DNA from: Larix kaempferi
Lineage: Eukaryota > Streptophyta > Pinopsida > Pinales > Pinaceae
Assembly: GCA_027924585.1 (NCBI GenBank)
Contig: BSBM01000825.1
Coordinates: forward strand, 1-64,000
Reading direction: 5' to 3'
DNA length: 64,000 nt
Part shown: piece by piece, positions 1 to 13,057 of the stretch
Position numbering within the stretch: position 1 is the stretch's first letter
Layout: every line of letters begins with the position of its first letter
Made by a program: the position numbers and the translations under genes
The notes under the pieces: model-generated
The model's input: only the letters and a program-made list of their open reading frames with translations
Database searches by the model: none
What the model was told of the DNA's origin: nothing

Positions 1-308
1 ATTATAATAATATATATATATATATAATTATAATTATATATATATATATAATTATAATAATTATATATATATATATAATTATAATAATTATATATATATA
101 TATATGTTAGGTAAAAAATTATATATATATATATATATATGCTAGGTAAAAAGTTAAATTGTAATGGGAATAGTATTTTGTATTTTAGATATTATTAAAA
201 TGTATATGATTTTATTTGAATTATTTTGAATTATATGATTTTATTACTTATATTATCCAAGTTATAACTTTTTTTTTAAAGATTTATCAATGCTTTTAAT
301 TGGTTAAG
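1..308. repeat. TA microsatellite plus dispersed repeat segment
   Basis: Positions 1-140 are alternating TA/AT tracts broken by short spacers. From about 110 to 308 the sequence closely matches 63210-63399 near the other end of the window (shared stretches include ttagatattattaaaatgta and gcttttaattggttaagaa). Both copies stop matching just after the string ggttaagaa, where this copy runs into a large hairpin and the other into an LTR-like sequence. No coding potential is seen. Confidence 0.75.
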
Positions 309-450
309 AACTAGCAAGCCATATTAATAATTAATATGGCTTATATACGTAGATCGGCGTATATCAACCATTTTTAAATGTGTAGCTATGGTTGATATAC
401 GCCGATGGACGTATATAAGTCATATTAATTATTAATATGGCTTGCTAGTT
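309..450. repeat. Large two-tier inverted repeat (foldback hairpin)
   Basis: Arms 309-370 and 389-450 are 62 nt each and are reverse complements with only three mismatches, around an 18-nt loop (371-388). The outer part of each arm is itself close to palindromic (gccatattaataattaatatggc type), so each arm can also fold alone into a small hairpin. The arms end in aactagcaagcc. This looks like a foldback or MITE-type element, or an inverted-repeat RNA source; no flanking target duplication is obvious. The pairing is read directly from the sequence; the function is inference. Confidence 0.85.
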
Positions 451-539
451 GACGATGAGCCTACCGGAAAGAATTATTCAGTTTTAATTATTATTTATTA
501 TAAAAAAAATATTATTATTATTATTATTACAAATGTTAA

Positions 540-2085
540 TATTATAATTATTAATAATATTATTATTGTAATGATTAGTATTAGTATTATTATAATAATA
601 ATTTTTATTATTATTATTATAATTTTTGGTTTTCATTATTATTAGTAATATTATAATATTGATTATGTATATTAATATTTATTAAATAATTATTATAATA
701 TTAATAGTAATAATAATAATAACTAACATTATTAATATTTATTATAATAAATAATAATAATAAAAACAATTTTATAATTATTATTATAATAATATTATAA
801 ATATTAATATTATTATAATTATTATTAGTATTAAAATAATAATAATTATAATAATAAATGAAATTATTATTATAAATACAATTGTAATTATAATAATTAT
901 AATTATTATTATTATCACAATTAGTATTATAATAATATTTATAATAACAATAATGGTAATTATAATTATTGTTAAAATTAAAATTATTATCATATCTATA
1001 ATTATTAGTAGAAATATACATTTAATAATAAATAATATAAATTATAATTATTATAATTAATTTTAATAGTTTTAATATCAATATTGATATTAAAGGGATA
1101 ATATAGTTTATAATAATTATTTATAACATAATGATTAATGATTAATAATTAATCAATATTAAGTTTAAACAATAATAATAATTATAATATTAATTAATTA
1201 AGAATTAATAATTAATAATAAATCCATATAAAATTTAAACAATAATAATAATTATAATATTAATTAATTAATAATAATTAATAATTAATAATTAATAATT
1301 AAATCATAGTAAATAATTATTATTAATTAAAGCATATGTAGTTAAGCCATATCTAATTAACAACAACAATTTCTTATAGTAAATAAGAATAATAATTAGT
1401 ATTTTAATAATCAATAATTATAATAATATATAATTAGTATTTTAATAAGTAATAATTATAATAATATATAATTAGTATTTTAATAATTAATATGGCTTAT
1501 ATTTAATTATAATATTAATATTAATAGTTAATAATGAATTGATATTAAATTATAATAATAACAAAAATTATAATATTAATCAATTATTAATTAATGTGGC
1601 TTATAATAATAATGCGGCTTATAAAAATTATTAAAACTATTATTATAATTATAATTATATTTATTAATATAATTGTAATGGTAATTATAATTAATAAAAA
1701 TTATGTTTATTCAAATCAGAATAAATAATTGATAAAAATATTATAATATTAATATTAATATGAAAGTGGTAATGTGGCTTATAATAATAATTATTAATTT
1801 TAATATAAATAATTAATAAATAATCCATATGAAGTTATATTAATAATAAAAATTATAATATTAATTAATAATTATTATTATTATTAATACATTCTAGCAG
1901 TAGTAGGAGTAATATCTCTAACCATGGTTAAATATATTCGAAAAAATTCATTGACATTATAAAAAGGAGAGAATTTTTTTTATCTAAGATGGGTTGTTTG
2001 CAATTTTATATGACATTGTACAAACAAGACCTTTGTATTTTTCTATTTCAATTTTAATAAAAAGTTTTGGATCCTATGAAATATT
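540..2085. repeat. AT-rich tandem duplication, copy 1
   Basis: This is ~1.55 kb of TTA/ATT-rich low-complexity DNA. It ends in a more complex 200-bp tail (about 1889-2085) with attctagcagtagtaggag and ggatcctatgaaatatta. The same order of motifs recurs in 2086-3655 at an offset of 1530 bp at the left and 1570 bp at the right, so indels have accumulated. The long open frames on both strands here are only runs of Asn, Ile and Tyr from the simple sequence and are not genes. The motif tatggcttata recurs and is shared with the adjacent hairpin. Confidence 0.75.
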
Positions 2086-3655
2086 AATATTATTATTGTA
2101 ATGATTAGTATTATAATAATAATAATAATAATTTTTATTATTATTACTATAATTTTTGGTTTTTATTATTATTAGTAATATTATAATATTGATTATGTAT
2201 ATTAATATTTATTAAATAATTATTATAATATTAATATTAATAATAATAACTAACATTATTAAAACTTATTATAATAAATAATAATAATAAAAACAATATT
2301 ATAATTATTATTATAATAATATTATAAATAGTATAATTATAATATTATAATATTAATTATTATTAATAATTAAAATAATTATAATAATATTATAATTAAA
2401 ATAATAATAATTATAATTATTATTATTATTATAACAATTAGTATTATAATAATATTTATAATAACAATAATGATAATTATAATTATTGTTATAATTATAA
2501 TTATAATTATAATTATTATCATATCTATAATTATTATTAGAAATATAAATTTAATAATAAATAATATAAATTATAATTATTATAATTAATTTTAATAGTT
2601 TTAATATCAATATTGATATTAAAGCGATAATATAACTTACAATAATTATTTATAATATAATGATTAATGATTAATAATTAATAATTAATCAATATTAAGT
2701 TTAAACAACAATAATAATTATAATATTAATTAATTAAGAATTAAGAATTAATAATAAATCCATATAAAATTTAAACAATAATAATAATTATAATATTAAT
2801 TAAATAATAATAATTAATAATTAAATCATAGTAAATAATAATTATTAATTAAAGCATATATAGTTAAGCCATATCTAATTAACAACAACAATTTCTTATA
2901 ATAAATAAGAATAATAAATAGTATTTTAATAATCAATAATTATAATAATAGATAATTAGTATTTTAATAAGTAATAATTATAATAATAGATAATTAGTAT
3001 TTTAATAAGTAATAATTATAATAATATATAATTAGTATTTTAATAATTAATATGGCTTGTAATTAATTATAATATTAATATTAATAGTTAATAATGAAAT
3101 GATATTAAATTATAATAATAACAAAAATTATAATATTAATTAATTATTAAAAATTATTAATTAATGTGGCTTATAATAATAATGTGGCTTATAAAAATTA
3201 TTAAAACTATTATTATAATTATAATTATATTTATTAATATAATTATAATTGTAATTATAATTAATAAAAATTATGTTTATTTAAATCAAAATAAATAATT
3301 GATAAAATTATTATAATATTAATATTAATATGAAAGTGGTAATGTGGCTTATAATAATAATTATTAATTTTAATATAAATAATTAATAAATAATCCATAT
3401 GAAGTTATATTAATAATAAAAATTATAATATTAATTAATAAATATTATTATTAATAACACATTCTAGCAGTAGTAGGAGTAATATCTCTATCCATGGTTA
3501 AACATACTCGAAAAAATTCATTGACATTATAAAAAGGAGATAATTTTTTTTTATCTGAGATGGGTTGTTTGCAATTTTATATGACATTCTACAAACGAGA
3601 CCTTTGTATTTTTCTATTTCAATTTTAGTAAAAGGTTTTGGATCCTGTGAAATAT
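2086..3655. repeat. AT-rich tandem duplication, copy 2
   Basis: This is the second copy of the preceding low-complexity unit. The tail is nearly identical: attctagcagtagtaggag at 3461 against 1891, then the ggatcct(g/a)tgaaatattaa end. The junction between copies falls at an aatatta string present at both unit ends, which suits unequal exchange. After the unit the sequence enters the aaggtac-type repeat array. Nothing coding is seen. Confidence 0.75.
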
Positions 3656-6545
3656 TAAGGTACTTATAATGAAAAAGTAAGTTGAAGAATGACAACATTG
3701 GAGCACTTTAATGTAATGTCATGCAATACCATTATCACATTCCAACCATAATATTGCAAGTTTTGTTTGAGCTCGATAGTGCCATTGGGACAATTTAAAA
3801 AAATATTATCTATAAAATAGTAAAATAATTTTAAAGAAACAGAATGTGAATTATTAAAGAAACAAATTATTTAAAGAAAGAAACTTGCATAGATTGAAAT
3901 ACATGAATGTTGAAATGGTAGTATCAAACAAATAATTGCTATATTGCTTTATCACTTTAGTAATGTATATCAAACATTTTAATATTATGTCATATTTTCA
4001 TGTTAAATAAAATAGATTGATTGAGTTGAGTGTAATGCCATGTAATACCATTATGACATTCCAATCATAATATTATAGGTTTTGTTTAAAATACATTTAA
4101 AAATGTACTATGTATGAATTAGTAAAATAATTTTAAAGAGATAGATTTTTTTTTTTGCATTACTCGAATTGAAAATGTTAAGGTACATATAATGAAAAAG
4201 TAAGTAGAAGAAAGAATGTGAATTATTAAGGCACTTACAATGAAAAAGTAAGTTGAAGAATGACAACGTTGATTAAAAGATATGTATATTCAAATAGTAG
4301 TATCAAATAATTGTCATATTGCTTTATCACTCTAATAATGTATATGGAGCACTTTAGTTCGATAGTGCCATTGGGACAATTTTAATGTAAAGAATGAATA
4401 CAGTCAAACCAATTTACTTTTTAGTGTGTTTTATAATGTACCATATTTAAAATACATTTAAAAATGTATTATGTATAAATAAGTAATTTTTTTTTAAAGA
4501 AATAGATTATTTATTTTCTGCATTACTCAAATTGAAAATTTTAAGGTACAGATAATGAAAAAGTAAGTAGATGAAAGAATATAAATTATTAAGGCAGTTA
4601 TAATGAAAAAGTAAGTTGAAGAATGACAACATTGATTAAAAGACATGTATATTCAAATAGTAGTATCAAATAATTGCCATATTGCTTTATCACTTTAGTA
4701 ATGTATATGGAGCACTTTAATGTAATGTCATGTAATACCATTATCACATTCAAATCATAATATTGCAGGTTTTGTTTGAGCCTGATAATGCCATTGGAAC
4801 AATGTTGAAGTAAAGAATGAATACACTCAAACTGAATAACTTTAAAATATATTAAAAAAAAAATTATGTATAAAATAGTAAAATAATTTTAAAGAAATAG
4901 ATTATTCAATTTCTACATTATTGAAATTGAAAATTGAACGTACAATAATGAAAAAGCAAGTACAAGAAAGAAACTTGCATACATTAAAATACATGAATGT
5001 TGAAATAGTAGTATCAAACAAATAATTGGCTTATATAGATTTATCACTTTAGTAATGTATATCGAACATTTTAATATTATGTCATATTTTCATGTTAAAT
5101 AAAATATATTGAATGAGTTGAGTGTAATGTCATGTAATACTATTATGACATTCCAATCATAATATTGCCTGGTGTATTAAAATACATGTATGGTGAAATA
5201 GTAGTATCAAATAATTGCTATGTTGCTTTATCACGCTAGTAATGTATATGGAGCACTTTAATATTATGCTATATTTGCATGTTAAATAAAATAGATTGAA
5301 TAAGGTGAGCGTAATGTCACACAGTACCATTATAACATTCCAATAATACTGCAGGTTTTGTTTGAGCTCGATAGTGTCATTGGGACAATTTTAAAGTAAT
5401 GAATGAATACAGTAAAACCAATATGTATAAAATAGTAAAAATATTTTAAAGAAATAGAATATTTATTTTCTGCATTAAGGTACATATAATGAAAAAGTAA
5501 GTAGATGAAAGAATGTGAATTATTAAGGCACGTATAATGAAAAGGTAAGTTGAAGAATGACAACATTGATTACAAGACATGTATATTCAAATAGTAGTAT
5601 AAAAGGCTTTCCATATTGCTTTATCAGTTTAGTAATGTATATGGAGCACTTTAATGTAATGTCATGTAATAGCATTATGAGATTCCAATCATAATATTGC
5701 AGGTTTTGTTTCAACTCGATAGCGCCATTGGGAGAATTTTGAAGTAAAGAATGAATACAGCCAAACCAATAAACTTTTGATTGTATGTTATAATATAAGT
5801 TATTTAAAAAATATTATGTATAAAATAGTAAAATAATTTTAAAGAAACAGATTATTTAATTCCTGCATTATTGAAATTGAAAATTTAAGGTACATATAAT
5901 GAAACAAATGATTGGCTTTTATAGTATGAAACAAATGATTGGCTTATATATATTTATCACTTTAGTAATGTATATCGAAAATTTTAATATTATGTCATAT
6001 TTTCATGTTAAATAAGATAGATTGAATGAGTTGAGTGTAATGTCATGTAATACCATTATTACATTCCAATCATAATATTGCCGATTTTGTTTGAGTTTGA
6101 TAGTGTCATTGGGAATATTTTAATGTAAAGAATGAATACAATCAAACCAATTTTCTTTTCAGTGTATTTTATAATATGCCTTATTTAAAATATATTTAAA
6201 AATGTATTATGTATAAATTAGTAAAATTATTTTAAAGAAATAGAATATTTATTTTCTGCATTATTGAAATTGAAAATTTTAAGGTACATATAATGAATGG
6301 TGAAATAGTAGTATCAAATAGTTGCTAATGTATATGGAGAACTTAAATATTATTGTCATGTAATACTGCTTGATTGTGTCATTGGGGCAATTTTAAAGTA
6401 AAGAATGAATGCAATAAAACCAATTGACTTTTGATTTTATTTTATAATAGACCTTATATATATTAAAAAATGTATTATGCATAAATTAGTAAAAGTATTT
6501 TAAAAAAAATTATTTATTTTCCACGTTATTGAAATTGAATATTTT
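3656..6545. repeat. Degenerate satellite-like tandem array
   Basis: The phrase aaggtacatataatgaaaaag and close variants recurs near 3655, 4180, 4543, 4937, 5477, 5878 and 6281, with a secondary form aaggcac(t/g)tataatg near 4229, 4592 and 5525. Between them recur blocks reading tagtgccattgggacaattt, atgtatatggagcacttta and ttaaagaaatagattattta in roughly constant order. Spacing ranges from about 360 to 540 bp, so units have been shuffled and partly deleted. Short open frames here are chance. Confidence 0.7.
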
Positions 6546-7972
6546 TAAATTAAAGATAAAATGCAAAATTTAATATTGAATTGAATTTAACATCTCCATA
6601 TTTCAAGTATGACAAATCTGTACTGAGGCAATGCCACATCAACCAACACATAACTATTACAAACTCTATTAAAAAATTCGTTATTTGGAATTATAAAACA
6701 TGTCTAAGAAGAGAAGTTAAAAATTTTAAATTAAAATTCAGACTTTGAAACAAGTTAACATCCTTATTTCAAATATAACATCATTACTGTCAAAATTGAT
6801 ATACACAAAACTCTGAGACGCATTTAATTGCAACATCCATGACATATACAAAACCAATTAACATCAACCCCATGGTGTCGACAAATATGTTCAATTTGGA
6901 AAAGTGATGCCCTGAGCGTAGAAAAGAAATGAAGTGTATAATTGAAAAGGTGACATCTAGATGCAATCACGTCTGCAACACAATTATGTAAATATTGAAT
7001 AAATTGCATGTGTTTCCTTATCTCATCAGAAGCCCAACGAAATTTAGACGAAGATTCATTTTCAATGACTTTGCATGAAGAAACCAATGTAGTATGAAAA
7101 TATTATTCATTAACTATACTTTTTATAACGAACTGAAAATGGATAAAGCAATCATTAACGATAATAGAAGAAATAAATGTAAACATACCTATATCTTCTA
7201 AATCTTTCACGATAATCAAAATCACAACCTGATCTATGACAAATGCAACACCAGTTAACATCAATGCTAACAGAACGGCCTCTTTGTCGTTGCAACCATT
7301 CTCTATGAATCTTTCGAACAGCCTCTCTTTGACAAAGATGTAGGAAATTTTCAAGTATTTCCTTCATCTTTGATAAGAAGAGAAGGAGATCATCAAATAG
7401 ATGGCATTCAGATCCATTTTTCCTACTGATCTTGTTTTTAAATTACATGATGAAGCTTTGCTGCTGCTTTATTTCATCTAAAGTAGAGGAAAATTTCGAA
7501 ACATATGCATTTTCCATAATTGTACAGGTAAACATATTTTTTTGGGTTTTAGTATATTTAACAAAGTAACAAATTTCTACAAACAAGCATTCAACATGTT
7601 TAATATGAATGAATCATCCAAGTTTCATAACGTACAAATAAGCAAATACAACAATACATATATGTAAACATTCAACATGTTTAATATGAATGAATCATCC
7701 AAGTTTCATAACCTACAAATAAGCAAATACAACAATACAAATATGTAAATATAATTTTAGAGGATCTGCCATCAATAATGTGCAAAATGAAGATATGTAA
7801 AAAAACATTGAATATGAAATAAGATGTACATTTCATTAAAGTAACAGTTAGGAAAAAACAGAGTAAACAAAGGTATTACAAAAGATATGAAAAGATAAAA
7901 ATAGGAATAGTAACTTTAAACGATGAATGAAAAATTATTTAAAGGATGTTACAATGACAATGAGTTCAAGCG
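6546..7972. other. Region 3' of the Helitron gene; two short related minus-strand frames, no known domain
   Basis: This stretch lies downstream of the minus-strand Helitron gene. Two short minus-strand frames (6824-7087 and 7155-7367) share the peptide pattern DVNW-x-CICH. It arises from a duplicated plus-strand string (aac(a/c)ccagttaacatcaa type at 6851 and 7241), so part of the region is an old local duplication. No recognised domain is present. It may hold Helitron 3' sequence or captured host DNA. I could not locate a convincing 3' hairpin plus CTRR end (which would read as YYAG on this strand). Confidence 0.35.
7588..7749. repeat. 81-bp tandem duplication
   Basis: Two head-to-tail copies of an 81-bp unit (7588-7668 and 7669-7749), both beginning cattcaacatgtttaatatg, with only a few differences. 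It is non-coding and lies between the Helitron helicase end and the short frames downstream. Confidence 0.9.
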
Positions 7973-10721
7973 CTACTCTTCTTTCTTCCTTATCGTTACA
8001 AATGCACCATTTTTCATCTTCAAATAACGCTCAAAAGAGAAAGGCGGTGATATGCGCAAGCCATCTATTGATCTAACTCTTGATATGGCTGTGAAGGTCA
8101 GACCTTGCCCCTCTGTGCTCCCAATATCAATTGTGGCTCATTCTAAATTCAAACCCTATGATTTGTGAATAGTAAGGGCCCATGCCATCTTCAGTGTAAT
8201 TTGCTTACGATTTCCTCTAATAACAGGTGTTATTGGTACAACTTTTGGATTATTTATATCAAATGGAGCACCAATGTACTTATCAAAAAGAATAGTAGTG
8301 TACATTGGAAGGAGAGGAGGTTTTGTGCCAGGCATATAGAAAATGTTTTGAATGCAACCTAGTGCACCATTCACTAAACCAGCTTCAACCCACAAGTTAC
8401 ATGTCAACATGACACGCTGACTTGGGCATAAGAGGACTTCACGGTCTAATTGATCATCATCGGCAACATCAATTTCCTTGCACCTTGTATGCTTAGCAAC
8501 ACATCGTGCAATTGGAGAATTTAAATATTTCAACATGATCGTATTATGTAGGGTGACCAAATTATTTGTTTCAAACAAATGAATTTCTGAATCAAATAAA
8601 CTCCTTTCTATTGGATCTAACTTGGAATCAACCCACGACATAAGAAGATCCCAATCATCAAGAAGAGGTTCTGCATTTCTTATGTTAGTTAACAGTCTCT
8701 GAAAAGATGTTTGTCTAGGATCATCACCTTTCTGTCGAAATACTGTATCCAAAGTGACAACAATATTGAATCTTTTCCACAAAAATTTCCCCGCTGTATT
8801 ACCTGCATACAAAGGCTTATCTTTGACAGGAGGCAATTGACAAATGCCACCAACAAGAATGATCGATCTACCACCAAAAGGAATAGATTTATTCTCAGGA
8901 AATGCTTCTCGCAATCGAGAATCTATCTGCATGATAAAGCTTGATCCTATGAAGCTCATTTCATCAATCAAAACGTAACGAATATCCCTCATTTCTTCTT
9001 GAAATATTGCTAGAGATTGGCCTTGCAGTGCTTTCATATCTTTGATAGGGATTTTTAAAGCTGATTGTATTGTCTTTGCATGAATATTAAAAGCAGCTAC
9101 TCCTGCTGGAGCACGCAAAAGCAATGGAATTTTTCTAGTAGATGTCGAAGCAGAAAGAGCATGAGAAATAAAATGAATAAGGTAAGACTTTCCAGTGCCA
9201 GCAGTTCCTTGAATAATCTTTTGGAGTAGTTCACAATTTCCATATTCAACTGAATGCCGTAAAATTATGTCAAAAGCAAGTCTTTGTTTTGCTGAGAGGG
9301 AAGAGGGAGAGGAAAATGTATTATCATAACGGTCACCAACAATACCCCTTGATTGAGCATTCCTTATAAATTCCATGACATATTCTGCAATAGGATTTGA
9401 AGTTGTTATTTCCTCCCAATTAAAAGACAAATCAAAGTCCCTTCTGCCAAGAGTTTGAAGGTCAGAAGCCTTGACATTGTTTGGAGGAACCAATCGAGAT
9501 AAAATATGCCATTCTTCAAATTCATCATCATCATTGACTGCTTTCCCATGGGAATCCTCTTCTTCTTCTTCAACATGATCAGATGGAAAAGGGTGCCGAT
9601 TAACATGCCATGCTCGATATCGAAAATTCCTCCAATTTTCAATGACCATTTCAGTTGAAGCACCTATATCTGTGGAGATGTTGCGGAACGGCTTGTACAA
9701 AAGTAACTCAGTGAAGCAGAAGGTTTCAAACTCATATGAATCCTCACTGGGAGTAGAGTAAAATCTTGTCCAAACTCAAACAATGGCATGCACATCCCTA
9801 GGTTTCCATTGATCATTCTTACGTTGGGCATCAAAGGACCAAGATATTGCTGTTTCTATCATTGAAAAATGTTCAAGAAAATTTGGTCGTTCTTGATATA
9901 TATGAAAAAATGTGTTCTGAGATGAACACTGAAGACCATCTGTAGAAATTTTCTGGAATACCTTCTTACCAACAGGTAAGGAAAAAAACTTTCGACTACA
10001 AATCACAAGAGGTAGCTTTAGCAACATATGGCATGTTTCTTGAGCTGTAATGTCACGCTCAACAATCGTCTCAGCAAGGAATCTTCTGTATGCACACAAA
10101 GCTGGATCTTCAGAGATGGATGAATCTGTAATTTTTGTCAACATGTCTTGATAACTTTCAGACCTCTTTTCTGACTTCGAAGCATATTTACCAATATAGT
10201 TCATTACAGCATGTGTACAAAGCACAGGTTGACAATCAACATTAGCACGCCACATTGCAAGAAGATCAACATTATGAACATTATCCCTATCATCATTACG
10301 TGCAGGCTCATATTTTTTTCGACCTTTCTCATCTATGAATAATCTAGATTCATTGTGAACCTCCCATGGGGCATTGTAGCGACAGGTGAGTATAGACCCT
10401 TTTTTTCTCAAACAAGAATCTAAACTGCACTTTGTATGTCGTTGGACACAATTCAATAAGTGCTCGTAATCATCTGAAGGATTGGAAGAGAGAATTTGTC
10501 TCGTGTTCAACAAGCAAGGATCATCATTTATGCTTCGAGGAACGAATATGTTCCTTTGGTGAGCATCACGTTGATTCCATGCAGTTACATATCTATCGAA
10601 GAAAATCTTCGCATCATCCACAGCAGACAGGTTTGACCAATCTAACAAATCCATGTTAGGTGCCCCTTCCAGCCATAGGAAACCATGTACGTGGGTCGAG
10701 CCTCTATGCTGCCATTCATAC

Positions 10722-10810
10722 CTAAACAAAGAAAATATAAAGTAAATATATTTGAAATGGTGCATTTAATTTCAAGTCGATTTATATAAAATAAAAGTAA
10801 CAAAACAGAC
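10722..10810 (-). other. 89-bp intron inside the Helitron Rep domain
   Basis: On the minus strand the sequence reads TGGTACAG|GTCTGT ... TTTGTTTAG|GTATGAATGG. Removing 89 nt (phase 2) joins GEKDFWYR directly to YEWQHRGSTHVHG, the continuous block expected just before the HUH motif. Without splicing the two halves are in different frames and a non-conserved stretch is translated. The intron is AT-rich with a T-rich 3' end, as in plants. Confidence 0.85.
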
Positions 10811-12504
10811 CTGTACCAGAAATCTTTTTCTCCAATATGTTTTTGGATGACTTCTTCACGAAAGATAGTAAACCTTTGGTGCATAAACATTGCCACAATA
10901 TGGGGGTATTGGATAAAATTTTGAATTCTTCTATGGTGTTCTTTTAAGGAAGCAGAGTGTGTGTTTCTTGGCATCAAATTATGTAAGTCAGGCCACTTTG
11001 TGTCAGCTACACTCAAAGTAAAAAACAATGTTGGAAAACCCAACTGAGTGATCATATCAGTGAGTTCAGAACGACACTTTGTCCAATATGACCTTGTACC
11101 TCTGAGGGTAGAACCAAAACGCATGAGATGCTCAGCCAACTTATTGTTTGGCAAATCATTTAGTTTTTGACGCAAGTCATGAATTGTTATAGGTGCATTG
11201 TCATCTATATTCTTATGTACAAATACTGCAATAGTTGCTTGGCTACGATGATGCATAATCATGTTTAGCAAGAAATAATGGAAGCATGGATGGCTTCCAA
11301 ATATTTGATCAAAGTATCTGAGTAGATGCAATGCATATTCATGGAGGTGAATGTCACAAACCCATGGATGCAACCAATCAGCATCACCATTTGGGTACAA
11401 AGTAGGGAATTCCATGTCAAATAAACCCTCTATATTGTATTCATTAACTGGAAACAAACCTATATCTGGCCAGTCTAATGGCTGCGGAGGTCCTGAATTA
11501 TCATTTTCAATAAATGCTCTTATTTCCTCAACTTCTGTTCGTGCATTTGGTTGTCAAACAGTAAATGAAGAAGGATGAGAGTGTAAATGAACAGTGTCGA
11601 ACCCTTGAATGTCCTCATCATTATTGGCAATTTCTTCAATTTCACTATCAACAAATCGAAGCCTGTCAGACACATCAGTTGGTCTTTCAGGAAGAGAAGC
11701 AACTGATTCCATGTCGATTTCAACATCCCTATAGTATTTTTCCATTGCAATTTTGTACTGCAATGCATCCATCACATGTGATTTTTTCACATAACAGTCA
11801 TAATAGTTACCTTTTGCATTATGTCTCCTCACAATTATGATGTCAAGGTCTTAAACACGTCGTGGAAGCCTTTTTGCAATAGTTGAAATATCTTGTGGAA
11901 AGCTAATAGTGTGGCCACTATATTTATATTGCCCACCACGAGCATGTGTCACTTGCAATATTGGATTAACTCGTGCTATTAACATTTCTTCTACTTGGGT
12001 AAGTACTCTTAGAACATGAGGTTGTTCACCCGGATCCATTTTATTCCAATGAGAGAAATGATGGGAACCTCGTTCACCCTTACACCTTTTACAAATAGGA
12101 CCATCATATTGTCTGCTAACTTGTATTCCAGGATAAGATTCACGACAAACATAGCACATTTTCACAGTAGACAAGACATCAATCCTTTGTCGAAATTTTT
12201 TATGAACTGCGATCATGTTGCTATCAAAACGACGGAGAACATGTTCATTTTCTCCATGCATACGAAATCTAGGCAGAGTGGCATGCGAAGGAGGAATGGT
12301 TGCAGAACCACGAAAATTTCTTTCTCTAAAACTTGTGGATGGAATTTATCGAAGTTGATTGCACTGTATGGTCTCCTATAAACGTAATACAATAAGAGTC
12401 ATGAATGGAAAAATTAAAAGTCTACATAATAATAAGTAGAAACGTAAAAAAAATGAAATATTGTTCATATAAAATTTACATTTTCTTGCCAATTCGAGGG
12501 TCCA

Positions 12505-13057
12505 GGTTGAAGTGGAGGACAGTAATATGATGGTCCTGATTCACTTGGAACATTCATTGTTCGATGAGATTGCACTCTGTCTTTAACTAAATTACATTCA
12601 ACAGTTACCTGCTTGCAAGGATAAATTAGAAAAGGTAAGAAATTTTAGCAAATCATTAAGAATGATCAAGTATTTCAATAATATTGAATATGGATGTTGT
12701 GTTTAATACCTTTGTCATTCCGAGCGAAATAGTATGAGGGATAACCGATGTAGTTCATTGGAGAACAACATGTTCATCTCGAGGTTGCAGTGGAGGACGG
12801 TAATAAGATGGTCCTGGTTCACTTCGAACATTCATTGTTTGATGAGATTGCACTCCATCATTAACTGAATTACATTGAATAGTTCCCTGCTTGCAATGAT
12901 AAATCAGGAAAGGCACAATTTTCTAGCAAATTGCTAAGAATGATCGACTATTTCAATAATATTCAATATGGATGTTGTGTTTAATACCTTTGTCGTTCCA
13001 AGCGAAATAGTATGAGGGATAGCTGATTCAATTCGTTGGAGAACAACATGTTCATCT
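12505..13057 (-). repeat. 278-bp tandem duplication of an exon-intron-exon cassette in the Helitron gene
   Basis: Two units (12505-12782 and 12783-13057) repeat head to tail at a 278-bp spacing. Each unit holds the end of one exon (DEHVVLQ...IPHTISLG-x-TK), a GT-AG intron of exactly 101 bp (12887-12987 and 12609-12709) and the start of the next exon (SHxTMNVxSExGPSYY). The duplication therefore made a new in-phase 59-codon exon. That exon carries a premature TGA at 12755. Reading frame is preserved across both copies. Confidence 0.8.

Noticed and set aside
442-1021. Open frames of 67-106 codons on both strands
   Set aside because: They consist almost entirely of Ile, Asn and Tyr from TTA/ATT repeats; there is no domain and the frames overlap each other.
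8165-8944. Plus-strand frames opposite the Helitron helicase
   Set aside because: They are shadows of the helicase coding sequence on the other strand, with no independent support.
11565-12381. Plus-strand frames of 91 and 121 codons
   Set aside because: They lie opposite the conserved Helitron N-terminal region and have no recognisable domain.
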